DNA from: J051 sp040289295
GTDB lineage: Bacteria; Armatimonadota; Fimbriimonadia; Fimbriimonadales; ATM1
Assembly: GCA_040289295.1 (NCBI GenBank)
Contig: PSLA01000008.1
Coordinates: 20,209-84,208 of the forward strand
Direction: 5' to 3'
DNA length: 64,000 nt
Under the pieces are notes generated by a model. The model worked only from the letters and a program-made list of their open reading frames with translations. It was not told the origin of the DNA and searched no databases. Positions 16,582 to 26,090 of the stretch are shown here, in pieces. The position numbers and the translations under genes are program-made. How positions within the stretch are numbered: position 1 is the stretch's first letter; each line of letters begins with the position of its first letter.

Positions 16582-19239
16582 ATGAGCAACGGCGAAGGAA
16601 GGGGTGTTGTGCAAAAGGCGATGGAGCGCTTAGCGGCCTTATGTGGGCCGGCATTCGCGGAATCCATGCGCGCCGAGTTTGCTGCTAGCGCCGACGAGGA
16701 GCGAGCCGCCGCGAACCTGCTCCGGTGGATAGACAGCACGCCCGGCGCAGAATCGCGCGCCGACCTCCTGTCGGTTGATCCTGGCTTCTCTCACCGACTC
16801 GTCACGCTCATGGGCGCAAGCCAGGTTATGGCCGACGTCATCCACCAGAACCCCGAGATGGCGCTCATTCTCGCCGACCAGGGCGAGATCAGTCAGCCAA
16901 TCACCCAGCGAACGCTTACTGAGGAAGCGGACCGGCTTCTCACGCCAGCGAAGACGTACCAACATCGGCTCGACCGGCTTCGATACCTGAAACAGCGCGT
17001 ATTGGTCCGCATCGTTTGGAACGACTTGAGTGCTGAGTGGCAACCGCCAAGAGTCTGGCTCGCGCTTTCTGATCTCGCCGACACCACGATCCGCTACGCC
17101 TTGCGCTTTGCTGCCGAGCAAGTCGGTGCAGACGAGGGGAAGATGGCTGTGCTCGCGATGGGCAAACTCGGCTCGCGCGAGCTGAATTACTCGTCCGACA
17201 TCGACCTGATTCTCCTCGCCGAAGAGGCGGTTGCGTCTACCGATGCGCTTGAGCGATGCGGTGAAGCGTTGGTTACAGCTTTGATGGGCAAGATGGGCAG
17301 GGGCTTCCTATACCGCGTGGACTACCGGCTGCGGCCCTTTGGCGGCACTGGCCCCATTATTCAGAGGTTACCGGCAGCAGTCGCATACTACCAACGATAT
17401 GCCGAGCCGTGGGAGATACAAGCGCTGGTGCGGTGCCGTCCGTGCGCGGGTTCGTTCGAATTGGGAGAGCGATTCCTCGATGCCGTGCGACCGCAAGCGT
17501 ATCGCCCCACGCGCAGCGAGCTGTTCTTGGACTCGCTTCTTCAGATGAAACTGCGATATGAAGAGGAGATTCGGCAAAAGGGCGACGACGAGCGGAACCT
17601 GAAGCACGGGACAGGAGGCATCCGTGACATTGAGTTCCTCGTGCAAGTCATGCAGTTGATGGAGGGATTTCGGAATCCGAAGCTACACGGTGCGGCCACG
17701 CTCGACGCTGTGGAGATGCTCGCGGACGCGGGGTTATTGACCCGCGCGGAGGCGGATGTGCTTTCGAGCGGATACGTCTTGTTGCGACAGGCTGAGCACC
17801 GAATCCAACTCCGCTTTAACGTTCAGTCGCACGACCTGCCGAAGAGGCGCGAGGAGTGCAATGCGCTTGCTCGACTTCTCGGCATGCGATCGTGGCAAGA
17901 GGCTGCGGCAGCCCTGCGGCGCCGTCGCAGGCAGGTGAGAGCGGTGCTCGAGCACCACATCCCGGTGGCGACGCCGCCTGCGACGGCGAGTGCGCTGTGC
18001 GAGGAGTTCGGGTATGCGAGCGACTCGGCTCACGCCAAGTCCCTTCGCAAACTTATCAGCTTCCATGAGAACGGCGAGGAAGTAGTGCGTGCTATTCGCT
18101 CCGAGGCAGCCGCTACCGAGAGGCTGCGCTTGATTGTCGAGCGAGCGCCAAGATTGCTACCCGATATCGCCTTTCACGCTGAGTTATGGGACGTCGCGTT
18201 CTCTGAAGAAGTTGAGATGACGGACGACGAGTTCCGGCAGGTTCGCGAGAGAATGACCGAGGGCTTGACGGATGGTTCGATGGACTGGGAGCGGGCGTTT
18301 ACCCTTTGGGTGCGACACCTCTTAACCGCAGTGGCGTTGCGGCACGCGAATCATGGACACAGCGTGCGGACAGCAGAAGCATTGACAGAGGTTGCGGATG
18401 CAGCGCTGATGTTGGCGCTTGACGAGATGGGTGCAGGCGACGTGGACGTTCTTGCCTTCGGTCGTTTGGGGAGCCGCGAACCTCTGCTGCCTTCCGACTG
18501 GGACGTAAGTTTCGTCGCTCTCGACAGCGAACGCCTCGCCGCCGCTGAGCACGCGGTGGAAGACTGCCTGCGCCTTTTTCGACGGCTACACGCTGCTGGC
18601 GTGCGCATCCCTGTGGACACGCGACTCCGCCCTGAAGGCTCTGCCGGGCCCCTTGTTCGCTCGATGACCGCATTGGAGCGGTACGCTGAAACGTCTATGG
18701 AAACGTGGGAAAGACTCGCTTTCACCCGCGCTCGCTCGCTGCGGGGCATTCCGGAAGTGGAGTCGCTCGCGCACGCCGCTGCCGGTGGCGGGGGTCTTTC
18801 CGCAGACGCGATGACGGAGTTACTTGAGATGAAAGAGCGAGTGCAGCGCGAGCGAGTGTCGCCTGAGAGCGCCCGGCGCGACATCAAACTTGGGTCAGGC
18901 GGCTCGATTGAGATCGAGTGGCTGGCAGGTTGGCTCGAACTTCTACACGGGACCGTCGAACATACAGGAATACCCTCAAAGCTTGAAGCTTTCGCGAGGC
19001 GTGGTGTCATCTCAGAAGGCCGCAAGGAGGCGCTGATATCCTCGTACTGCCTGTTTGCTGACCTTCGCAATGCGATGTACCTGCTTGACATGCCGAGCAC
19101 CTCCTCGCTTCCGCAGAGTGGGTCGGAAGACGAACAGCGTCTTGCCAGGTTCGTCGGTACGAGTGCGGACGTCCTCGCGTCTCGGGTGCGAGATGCGCAG
19201 GAGATCGCGCTGAGATGCTGGGCGGAGGTGACCACGTGA
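16582..19239 (+). CDS. glnE: Glutamine synthetase adenylyltransferase/deadenylase
   Basis: GlnE adenylylates and deadenylylates glutamine synthetase under control of PII, tuning nitrogen assimilation. At 885 residues it is somewhat shorter than the usual 940-1000. The N-terminal nucleotidyltransferase domain shows GKLGSRELNYSSDIDLI, and later RVDYRLRPFGGTGP, KHGTGGIRDIEF. The second domain is recognisable but more diverged: FGRLGSREPLLPSDWDVSFV, DTRLRPEGSAGPLV, IKLGSGGSIEIEW. Both D-x-D metal pairs are kept. It overlaps plsY by 4 bp. Confidence 0.94.
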   Translation: MSNGEGRGVVQKAMERLAALCGPAFAESMRAEFAASADEERAAANLLRWIDSTPGAESRADLLSVDPGFSHRLVTLMGASQVMADVIHQNPEMALILADQGEISQPITQRTLTEEADRLLTPAKTYQHRLDRLRYLKQRVLVRIVWNDLSAEWQPPRVWLALSDLADTTIRYALRFAAEQVGADEGKMAVLAMGKLGSRELNYSSDIDLILLAEEAVASTDALERCGEALVTALMGKMGRGFLYRVDYRLRPFGGTGPIIQRLPAAVAYYQRYAEPWEIQALVRCRPCAGSFELGERFLDAVRPQAYRPTRSELFLDSLLQMKLRYEEEIRQKGDDERNLKHGTGGIRDIEFLVQVMQLMEGFRNPKLHGAATLDAVEMLADAGLLTRAEADVLSSGYVLLRQAEHRIQLRFNVQSHDLPKRREECNALARLLGMRSWQEAAAALRRRRRQVRAVLEHHIPVATPPATASALCEEFGYASDSAHAKSLRKLISFHENGEEVVRAIRSEAAATERLRLIVERAPRLLPDIAFHAELWDVAFSEEVEMTDDEFRQVRERMTEGLTDGSMDWERAFTLWVRHLLTAVALRHANHGHSVRTAEALTEVADAALMLALDEMGAGDVDVLAFGRLGSREPLLPSDWDVSFVALDSERLAAAEHAVEDCLRLFRRLHAAGVRIPVDTRLRPEGSAGPLVRSMTALERYAETSMETWERLAFTRARSLRGIPEVESLAHAAAGGGGLSADAMTELLEMKERVQRERVSPESARRDIKLGSGGSIEIEWLAGWLELLHGTVEHTGIPSKLEAFARRGVISEGRKEALISSYCLFADLRNAMYLLDMPSTSSLPQSGSEDEQRLARFVGTSADVLASRVRDAQEIALRCWAEVTT

Positions 19240-19889
19240 CAGTCTGGACGTTCGTCCTCGCAGTTGCGGCGTACCTTGTGGGGAGCCTTCCATTCGGCTA
19301 TTGGGTCGGACTAGCGATGGGGGTAGACGTTCGGCAGAAGGGAAGTGGGAACATAGGTGCCACGAACGTGTGGCGCTTACTGGGTGCGCGAGCAGGGCTC
19401 TCAGTGCTGTTGCTTGATGTGCTAAAGGGGTACGTACCGACATTCTGGTTCCCGATGGCGCTTTCTCGGTTAACGTCGGCGGTGACGTCGGTGGACCATG
19501 GCTTGCTGTTCGGCACGTGTGCAATTGTTGGCCACGTCGCGTCGGCGTTCCTACGGCTGAAGGGCGGGAAGGCGGTTGCGACCTCGCTCGGAGTGATGCT
19601 GGCGTTAACGCCCCTCGTTGGGGCGGTGGCGTTGGCAACGTTTGCGGTGTTGTTTGGTCTAACGAGGTACGTTAGTCTGTCGAGCCTTATCGCGGCGGCC
19701 GTGAGCGCAATCTCCGTCCAGTTCCTATCGGATTCGCTTGCAATCCGCGTAACGTACGTTGTAGTCGCGTTGCTGCTTTTTTATCGGCATCGCCCTAATA
19801 TTGGTCGGCTGATTCGCGGTGAGGAGCGTCGTTTCGAATTCTCGTCTCGAAAGGCCCAGGAAGGAGGTAGCGAAGATGCGCTTGCTTGA
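19236..19889 (+). CDS. plsY: Glycerol-3-phosphate acyltransferase PlsY
   Basis: PlsY transfers the acyl group of acyl-phosphate to glycerol 3-phosphate, starting phospholipid synthesis in the inner membrane. The 217 residues have about five membrane segments. The signatures GSLPFGYWVG, GSGNIGATNVWR, GHVASAFLRLKGGKAVATSLG and FYRHRPNIGRLIRGEE are present. The start is GTG at 19236, with GGAGGTG eight bases upstream and a 4-bp overlap with the glnE stop. Confidence 0.95.
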   Translation: MTVWTFVLAVAAYLVGSLPFGYWVGLAMGVDVRQKGSGNIGATNVWRLLGARAGLSVLLLDVLKGYVPTFWFPMALSRLTSAVTSVDHGLLFGTCAIVGHVASAFLRLKGGKAVATSLGVMLALTPLVGAVALATFAVLFGLTRYVSLSSLIAAAVSAISVQFLSDSLAIRVTYVVVALLLFYRHRPNIGRLIRGEERRFEFSSRKAQEGGSEDALA

Positions 19890-20955
19890 TCGGTATTTGC
19901 TTCGTGAGTTGGCTGCTCCTTTCTTAATCGGCACAGTGTCGGTAGTCTTGATGTTTCTTGCAAACACTCTGATCGCTTACGCGGGACAAATGTTCGCGAA
20001 GGAAGTGCCGATGCCTGCAGTATGGCAGTACTTGCTGTTCAAGATCCCGTCGACGCTGAACCTCACGCTTCCCGTGGGGATGACTATTGCGGCAGCACTT
20101 GCGGTTTCGCGGCTTGTTCGAGAGAGCGAGCTCTCGGCGATGCGCGCTAGTGGCATTTCGATACGTCGCGTGCTCGCACCGGTGTTCTTGGTGGGCGCGC
20201 TTGTTGCGGTGGCCAGTTTCATCCTTGCCGAACGCGTTACTCCTCACGCCGAGCGCGAAGCGTTCGAGCGTCTCCGGCGCATCTTCGCCAGTCCGGAAGC
20301 TCTCGGGGTGCGAACGAATACCAGTTTTCGGATCGGCGACGGTCAGTACACAGTCAACGTAGGCACGCTGCGCGAGGGGCCGCGCGGCTCCATAGTGATG
20401 GACAACATTCTGGTGCTGCACAAACCGAAGCGCGACGAAGATTGGGTGTTGCAGGCAGCAAGCGCGTCCTATGAGGACGGGCTTCTGACACTCTACCGCC
20501 CGTCCATATGGATCTTCTCGGGCAAGCGCCTCGTCGAGTTCGAAGTTCAGGACGAATACGTGGTCAACCTGCGGCTCTCGCGCGAGGACTTCTTTGGCAA
20601 TCCGCTGCCGGAGGAGCAAACGATCGCCGAGCTGCGCGCGAGCATCGAGCGGCTTCGCCGCATCGGCGCAGCAACACAGGACTTGGAGGTTGACTACCAC
20701 AGTCGCTTTGCGGTGCCGACGGCTTGTTTCGTGTTCGCGTTCTTCGCTCCGGTGTTCGCGCTCTGGTTCGCGCGCGGCGGGGCGTTCATGGGCGTGCTCT
20801 TCAGCATCATTACCGTGTTTTTGTACTACAATATCTGGGTCATATCGGCGCAGATTCTCGCCCGGAAGGGTCTGTTGCCGCCCATAGTCGGTGTGTGGTT
20901 TCCTAATGCGCTGTTCGTGGTTGCTGCGTTGGTGGCGCTGTGGCGATCGGAATGA
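19876..20955 (+). CDS. LptF/LptG-family LPS-transport permease
   Basis: This is the inner-membrane permease of the LptB2FG complex that extracts lipopolysaccharide for transport to the outer membrane. The 359-residue protein starts MRLLDRYLLRELAAPF, the classic N-terminus, with AAGGAGGT upstream of the ATG at 19876. Three N-terminal and three C-terminal membrane segments flank a periplasmic beta-jellyroll, the YjgP/YjgQ layout. Only one such permease is present here, so it could act as a homodimer or pair with a distant partner. It overlaps plsY by 14 bp and lptD by 4 bp. Confidence 0.9.
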   Translation: MRLLDRYLLRELAAPFLIGTVSVVLMFLANTLIAYAGQMFAKEVPMPAVWQYLLFKIPSTLNLTLPVGMTIAAALAVSRLVRESELSAMRASGISIRRVLAPVFLVGALVAVASFILAERVTPHAEREAFERLRRIFASPEALGVRTNTSFRIGDGQYTVNVGTLREGPRGSIVMDNILVLHKPKRDEDWVLQAASASYEDGLLTLYRPSIWIFSGKRLVEFEVQDEYVVNLRLSREDFFGNPLPEEQTIAELRASIERLRRIGAATQDLEVDYHSRFAVPTACFVFAFFAPVFALWFARGGAFMGVLFSIITVFLYYNIWVISAQILARKGLLPPIVGVWFPNALFVVAALVALWRSE

Positions 20956-23246
20956 GGACGAGTCGCGGGGACCTTCGCCCGTCATGGAAAGGGGCACGCA
21001 ATTCGATTGTTGCATGCGTGTTGCTGTGTTGGGTGATGGGCTTGGCGGGGCAGACGCCGCTGGAGCCGCGTCGCTTTGATCCGAAACCGAGCCGGGATCA
21101 GCGCCTCCCGCCGCCGTACAGCCAGGAGCAGGAGACGTTCGAGTTGCGTGTGCTCTCGGCTGAGACGTTCGATCGCTCTGCGGACGGCAAGGAGGTGGTG
21201 GCACGTGGTGTAACGTTTGAGTACCGGGGCTACCGGGTTACGGCTGATGAGGCGATTGGTAACGTGGAGGAGGAAGTGTTCGCGTTACGCGGCAACGTGA
21301 ACGTTCTGGGTCAGACGGAGGTGGTTCGAGGGAACACGGTGATCGTGAACTTTCGCGCGCGGACGTTTCGGATGGAAGCTGGGGATGTTGATTTGCGGAA
21401 GGCGCTGTTCAAGGGGCGGGTGCTGACGGATTTGTATGTCGGGGCAAGTGAAGTGGAGGGAAGCGAAGGTTTGTTTCTTGCGCGCGGGGGTTCGGTCACG
21501 GGCTGCGACTACGCGAACGCGCACTACTCGTTTGACGCGAGGGTTGTGCGCGTAGTGCCTGATCGGAAGGTGGGGTTCGAAGGTGTGAAGGTTCGGGCGT
21601 TGGGCCGGACGCTGCTGACTGTTCCGCGTTTTGAGATACCGCTGCAGCGGCGGACGGGCGGTATCCTTCCGGATGTGGGGCAAAACGAGACGGAGGGGTT
21701 CTACGCGAAGTTTCGTTACGGCTTCCCGGTCGGCCAGGACTCTGGTGTGCTGCGCTTCGACATCATGTCGAAACGAGGGATCGCCGGTGGTGTGTTGTTC
21801 GATTACGCGAGCAGATTGTCGAAGGGGTTCCTTCAGGCGTACTCCGACTTCGATCGGAATGCTGGGAGGATCTCCTTTACGGGATCGGCGCAACATCAGC
21901 AGCGATTCGGCTCGCTGCTGGTTGATGCGCGGCACGAGTCGTCACGGTTCAGTTTTCTGACGGGCCTGAGCACTGAGACCCATCGAACGGGGACTCAACT
22001 CTCGCTGCTCAACCAGCGTGGTGCGTCCACGAGGCTTTCCTTCTCAAGGACGGAGAACGCTGGCAACTTTTCTCGCAGCGTAAGCAACAGCGTTACTTTC
22101 GTGGACCAACGACGGTGGTCTTCAGCGCTCGGCACGAACCTAACGGTTTCGCTCAACGCGGCGCGATCGAGGAGCGGCACGTTCACCGTCGAGCGGCAAG
22201 TGGTCGATACGCGGCTGACGGCGACTTACGACGCGGGGGTTGCTTCCGCAGAGTTGGCGTTCAACCGCAACATCCCGATTGGAGAGAATCAGAACTTTGT
22301 TGCTGCGATCGAGCAACTCCCGGTGATCACGTTCCGTAGCGATCGGCGGCGGTTGATCGGCGATCGGAGCCGGCTGCCCGACTTCACCGTGGCGCTGTCG
22401 GCGGGCAACTATCGGGACAACTTCGCCCAGCGAGACGTGGGTCGCTACCTGTTCGACATTCGCACTCGCGGGGGTAGGCAGGCACAAACGGGGTTCTTGT
22501 ATCAGTTCGAGGCGGGGTTTCTGCAAGGGTTCTACTCCGATGACACGGCGCAGTACGTGCCTTCTCTCAACGCGACCTTCGGCTATCGGATGAACGAGCG
22601 GGCAGCCACAACGCTTCGCTACAACTACCGAAGGCAGCACGGCTTCACGCCGCTTTCATTCGACCGCACGGGCAGTTTCCACGTGGCAAGCCTGGACAGC
22701 ATGACTGAAGTGGTGCGGGGATTGCGCTTGGGCGGGCAAGTGGGTTTTGACTTCAACCGGGACCGGCAGGGGCAGATCGCATGGCAGTCGCCTGCAGTGC
22801 GGCTTGAGTACGAGCCCTCACGGCAGTTCCGCTTTCGGGCGCTGGCGAACTACCTTCCTGATCGCCGCGAGTGGGGAAGCTTGCGAATGGACGCAGCGGG
22901 GCAGTTTGGGGACTTTCGGTTCGGGGTCTCAGGAAGATATGACGGCATTCGCAACCGCTGGGGCTCGGTGAACCTGTACTTCGACGGGTTAACGCTGGGG
23001 AGGCTTCGCCTGGCGACGCTGCTGAGATACAACGGCTTCTTGAACCGGTTTGACGCTGCGCACTTCTCGTTTATCTACGACCTTCATTGCGCGGAGGCGG
23101 TGTTGCAGGTTTTGGACACGAGGACGGGCTTCCGTCCTGGGAGGGAAGTAGTTTTTCTTATCCGTTTGAAGGCATTGCCCTTCAGCAGTTCGTTCGGCGT
23201 TGGCCGGGGTGGGCAGCCGCTGGATCTGGGCACCGGAGGGTTCTGA
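20952..23246 (+). CDS. lptD: LPS-assembly protein LptD-like
   Basis: LptD is the outer-membrane barrel that inserts lipopolysaccharide into the outer leaflet. The 764-residue protein has an N-terminal hydrophobic signal, an OstA-type beta-jellyroll (about residues 60-180; RGVTFEYRGYRVTADEAIGN, LRGNVNVLGQTEVVRG) and a long C-terminal barrel of alternating strands with many Tyr, Arg and Asn residues. The start at 20952 overlaps the permease stop as ATGA; a second ATG is 12 bp upstream. Adjacency to the LptF/G-type permease supports the role and indicates a two-membrane envelope. Confidence 0.85.
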   Translation: MRTSRGDLRPSWKGARNSIVACVLLCWVMGLAGQTPLEPRRFDPKPSRDQRLPPPYSQEQETFELRVLSAETFDRSADGKEVVARGVTFEYRGYRVTADEAIGNVEEEVFALRGNVNVLGQTEVVRGNTVIVNFRARTFRMEAGDVDLRKALFKGRVLTDLYVGASEVEGSEGLFLARGGSVTGCDYANAHYSFDARVVRVVPDRKVGFEGVKVRALGRTLLTVPRFEIPLQRRTGGILPDVGQNETEGFYAKFRYGFPVGQDSGVLRFDIMSKRGIAGGVLFDYASRLSKGFLQAYSDFDRNAGRISFTGSAQHQQRFGSLLVDARHESSRFSFLTGLSTETHRTGTQLSLLNQRGASTRLSFSRTENAGNFSRSVSNSVTFVDQRRWSSALGTNLTVSLNAARSRSGTFTVERQVVDTRLTATYDAGVASAELAFNRNIPIGENQNFVAAIEQLPVITFRSDRRRLIGDRSRLPDFTVALSAGNYRDNFAQRDVGRYLFDIRTRGGRQAQTGFLYQFEAGFLQGFYSDDTAQYVPSLNATFGYRMNERAATTLRYNYRRQHGFTPLSFDRTGSFHVASLDSMTEVVRGLRLGGQVGFDFNRDRQGQIAWQSPAVRLEYEPSRQFRFRALANYLPDRREWGSLRMDAAGQFGDFRFGVSGRYDGIRNRWGSVNLYFDGLTLGRLRLATLLRYNGFLNRFDAAHFSFIYDLHCAEAVLQVLDTRTGFRPGREVVFLIRLKALPFSSSFGVGRGGQPLDLGTGGF

Positions 23247-23387
23247 GGGTCGGGCGCACTGGTTCTTAGTGGCATTAGAGGCAACAGCGAGCGAGAGACG
23301 GGTTGTCCTTAAGGGTTGGGTAGACTGGGGGTGACCGGCGGAAGTTATCCTAACTCAAGCCGTCGGGCGACACCATCTCATGAGCTC

Positions 23388-26090
23388 ATGACAAGACGAG
23401 ATAAGAGCGAACGTGGCTCTTTAGAGCGCGAGAGCGACGCTCCGGGGTTTCAGTTTAGACCTGCTCGCAAGGGCGTTTCGGAAGCCGCTGAGGAAGGCGA
23501 AGAGCGAAAGGAGGCATCGAAGGCTTCTTCGAAGGGGCGAGCACGCAAGGCACCCGCGAAGAAAGCCCGAGCCAACGGCGGTGCGCCCGAGAAGACGGCG
23601 CGCTCTCCACGTCGAACAGCACAGAAGGAGCAGAAGCCCTCTCGGCGGGCCGCTCCTACGTCGGAGCCAGCGGTGCCGACCCCGCCTGGCGCGCCGAGGG
23701 TGATGGTTCGGAACGGTCGCCCGCTGCTTGTAGTCGACGAGCGCGCTCTGCCGCCGTTCTTTTTCTTCGGCAATCCTCACAACGAGGAAGCGTTGAAGTT
23801 GACGCTGGCTCAGGTGGAGAAGGCATCGTCAGCGGGGGTTCACTTATACAGCATGATGGTGGAGTTCCGTGCTGACGAGGAAGGCGCTCAGACGGCGCTA
23901 GATGCGACTGTCTTCCTGTTAGAGCGGATCTTGGAGGTGGACGCGGAGGCGCGTGTGATGTTCCGTCTGGTGTTCGCTCCTCCGGAGGGCTGGGAGAAGA
24001 GGTTTTCGAGCGCAGTATTCCGTTATGCGGACGGCTCGTTGGCGGAGCCGAGCGTTTGCGACGAGGAGTTTTGGGGCGTATGCGCGGCTCTTCTGCGCGG
24101 ATATACGCGGGCGCTTTACCAGCACGATAAGGGACACCGGGTGCTGGGTTTGCACTTGGATCGCGGGGAGTGGTTCATGGCGGACGGGTGGGGATACGAC
24201 ACGAGCCGTGCAGCGGAGCGGGCGTTTAGGGAGTGGGCGCGGGCGCGATATAACGGCGATCGCGTTCTGCTGCAGTCGGCGTGGTTCGACGGATCTGTCC
24301 AGTTCGATACGATCACGGTTCCGGACTTTTATGAGCAGTCGCTGGAAAGGGAGGGGTTTCTTCGAGCTCGCAGGAAGGAGCGGCGATGGGTGGACTATCA
24401 CCTATTCCTGAGCGACGCGACGGTGGATCGCATCGGCAAATTGGCGCGCGAGGTCAAGGTGGCCTCGAATGGATGGTTTCTCGTAGGAGTCAGCTACGGG
24501 TACACGTTTGAGTGGGCGCATCCGGCGAGCGCGCATCTGAGTCTTGGTAAGTTATTAAGGACGCCAGACGTCAACATCATCGGTGGCCCGCCGTCCTATC
24601 GCGACAGAGGCATGGCCGGCGCGGCGGCCTTCCCGGGACCGATTGACAGCATGCCGCTGAACGGTAAGCTGTACATCAGCGAAGAGGACTTTAAGACGCC
24701 GATCAGTGGCGCGAAAGAACCGGATGACTTCAACCCGGTTATGCAAACGCCGCAGGAGCTCGCCGCGGCGCACTGGCGAAGCCTCGGATGCGCATTAGCG
24801 CACGGTTCGGGCATCCAGTGGATGGACCTCTGGGGCAATGGCTGGCTGAACACCAAGGCGATCTGGGAACGCGGTGCCCGGGTTCTGGAGGCGATGACGA
24901 TGGCAATGGGTGCGCCGGTGAACGACCCAGACGTCGCTGTGCTGATTGACGAACGCAGCCTGGCTTACCTAAGCGACCCTAAGGCGTTCAAGCTGCTCAT
25001 TCAGGGGTCGCGTGAGGCGGTACTCCGTGCCGGAGTGAGTGCAGGGTTTTACTTAGTTACCGACCTCGCACACAGGACGCGGTTCCCTGATGCACGGCTT
25101 TACATCTTCCTAAACGCGTGGGACATTCGCCCGGAAGTTCGTAGTGCCATTCGCAAGCGGCTTCAGCGAGACGACAAGACGCTTTTCTGGGTGTACAGCG
25201 CAGGGCAGTTCGAGTGGGGGCGGGCCGTGTTAGAGCGGGTTAGAGAGGTGACCGGAATCGCGATCCGTCCTCAACCGTTTAGCAGCCGGGCGGGAACAAC
25301 GATCCTCCATCGGGAGCACCCGGTGACTCGGCTCCTCGAGGAGCGAGCGCTTAGCACCGTCGAGCAACTTGAGCCGAGCTACTTCGCCATCCCGGAGGAG
25401 GGAACAACGGTGCTCGGGGAGTACAGCCAGACCGGGCTTCCCAGCTTCGTCGTCCGCGAGGTTCAGGGCGAGGAGGGCCCTTGGCGAACGGTCTTCCTAG
25501 GGGAGCCGATCATCACGGAGCGCATCATCCTGGGCCTTTGCGAGATGGCTGGCGTCCAGATTTGGAACCACCACGGAGACGTGGTGCACTGTCGCCCTCC
25601 GTTCCTTACCATTCACTACAAGGGCGCGGGACATCGCATCGCCACCCTGCCCAATCGGTGGAACGCGTACGACATCGTCGAACACAGGATGGTTGCCGTT
25701 GATCAGACGCATATCCGGAGCGAAGCAACCGACGGTGCGACGCAGGTACTTCTGGTGGGAGAAGAGGGTAGTGTGAATGCCTTGCTGAGCGCTGACGCCG
25801 AGGAGTTGCGCCAAATCAGCGCCGCTGAGGAGGCTGAGGGCGACACCGTCACCATCGTTGACCAAGACCTTGACGTACCCATCGTAACCCTCCCGCACGA
25901 CGACGCCGTGGGCGCCTACTTCGGCCTCGGCGATGCGGAAGAGGAGGAGGACACCCCGGATAAGCAAGAGCGCGAGGTGCGCGTGCGACGCGAGGCAAAA
26001 CGGCGCCCGCGCAAGGCTGTCAGGCGCCGAGTTGCCCCGAAAGAGGCCAGAGAGGAAATCGGATTCGTGTTCCGTAAGAAGGATTCATGA
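23388..26090 (+). CDS. GH42-like protein with basic, H1-like terminal tails
   Basis: About 900 residues from ATG 23388 (or 924 from 23316; neither start has a clear Shine-Dalgarno). Roughly the first 115 residues are Lys/Arg/Ala/Pro-rich (SKGRARKAPAKKARA), like histone H1 tails. The core resembles GH42-type beta-galactosidase folds: HRVLGLHLDRGEWF, FREWARARYNGD, LYISEEDFKT, GIQWMDLWGNGWLN, then a Rossmann-like trimerisation domain (PDVAVLIDERSLAYLS). After an acidic patch it ends in a second basic tail (KRRPRKAVRRRVAPKEA). No signal peptide is seen, so it is probably cytoplasmic. Enzymatic activity is unproven. The stop overlaps the era start (ATGA). Confidence 0.75.
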   Translation: MTRRDKSERGSLERESDAPGFQFRPARKGVSEAAEEGEERKEASKASSKGRARKAPAKKARANGGAPEKTARSPRRTAQKEQKPSRRAAPTSEPAVPTPPGAPRVMVRNGRPLLVVDERALPPFFFFGNPHNEEALKLTLAQVEKASSAGVHLYSMMVEFRADEEGAQTALDATVFLLERILEVDAEARVMFRLVFAPPEGWEKRFSSAVFRYADGSLAEPSVCDEEFWGVCAALLRGYTRALYQHDKGHRVLGLHLDRGEWFMADGWGYDTSRAAERAFREWARARYNGDRVLLQSAWFDGSVQFDTITVPDFYEQSLEREGFLRARRKERRWVDYHLFLSDATVDRIGKLAREVKVASNGWFLVGVSYGYTFEWAHPASAHLSLGKLLRTPDVNIIGGPPSYRDRGMAGAAAFPGPIDSMPLNGKLYISEEDFKTPISGAKEPDDFNPVMQTPQELAAAHWRSLGCALAHGSGIQWMDLWGNGWLNTKAIWERGARVLEAMTMAMGAPVNDPDVAVLIDERSLAYLSDPKAFKLLIQGSREAVLRAGVSAGFYLVTDLAHRTRFPDARLYIFLNAWDIRPEVRSAIRKRLQRDDKTLFWVYSAGQFEWGRAVLERVREVTGIAIRPQPFSSRAGTTILHREHPVTRLLEERALSTVEQLEPSYFAIPEEGTTVLGEYSQTGLPSFVVREVQGEEGPWRTVFLGEPIITERIILGLCEMAGVQIWNHHGDVVHCRPPFLTIHYKGAGHRIATLPNRWNAYDIVEHRMVAVDQTHIRSEATDGATQVLLVGEEGSVNALLSADAEELRQISAAEEAEGDTVTIVDQDLDVPIVTLPHDDAVGAYFGLGDAEEEEDTPDKQEREVRVRREAKRRPRKAVRRRVAPKEAREEIGFVFRKKDS

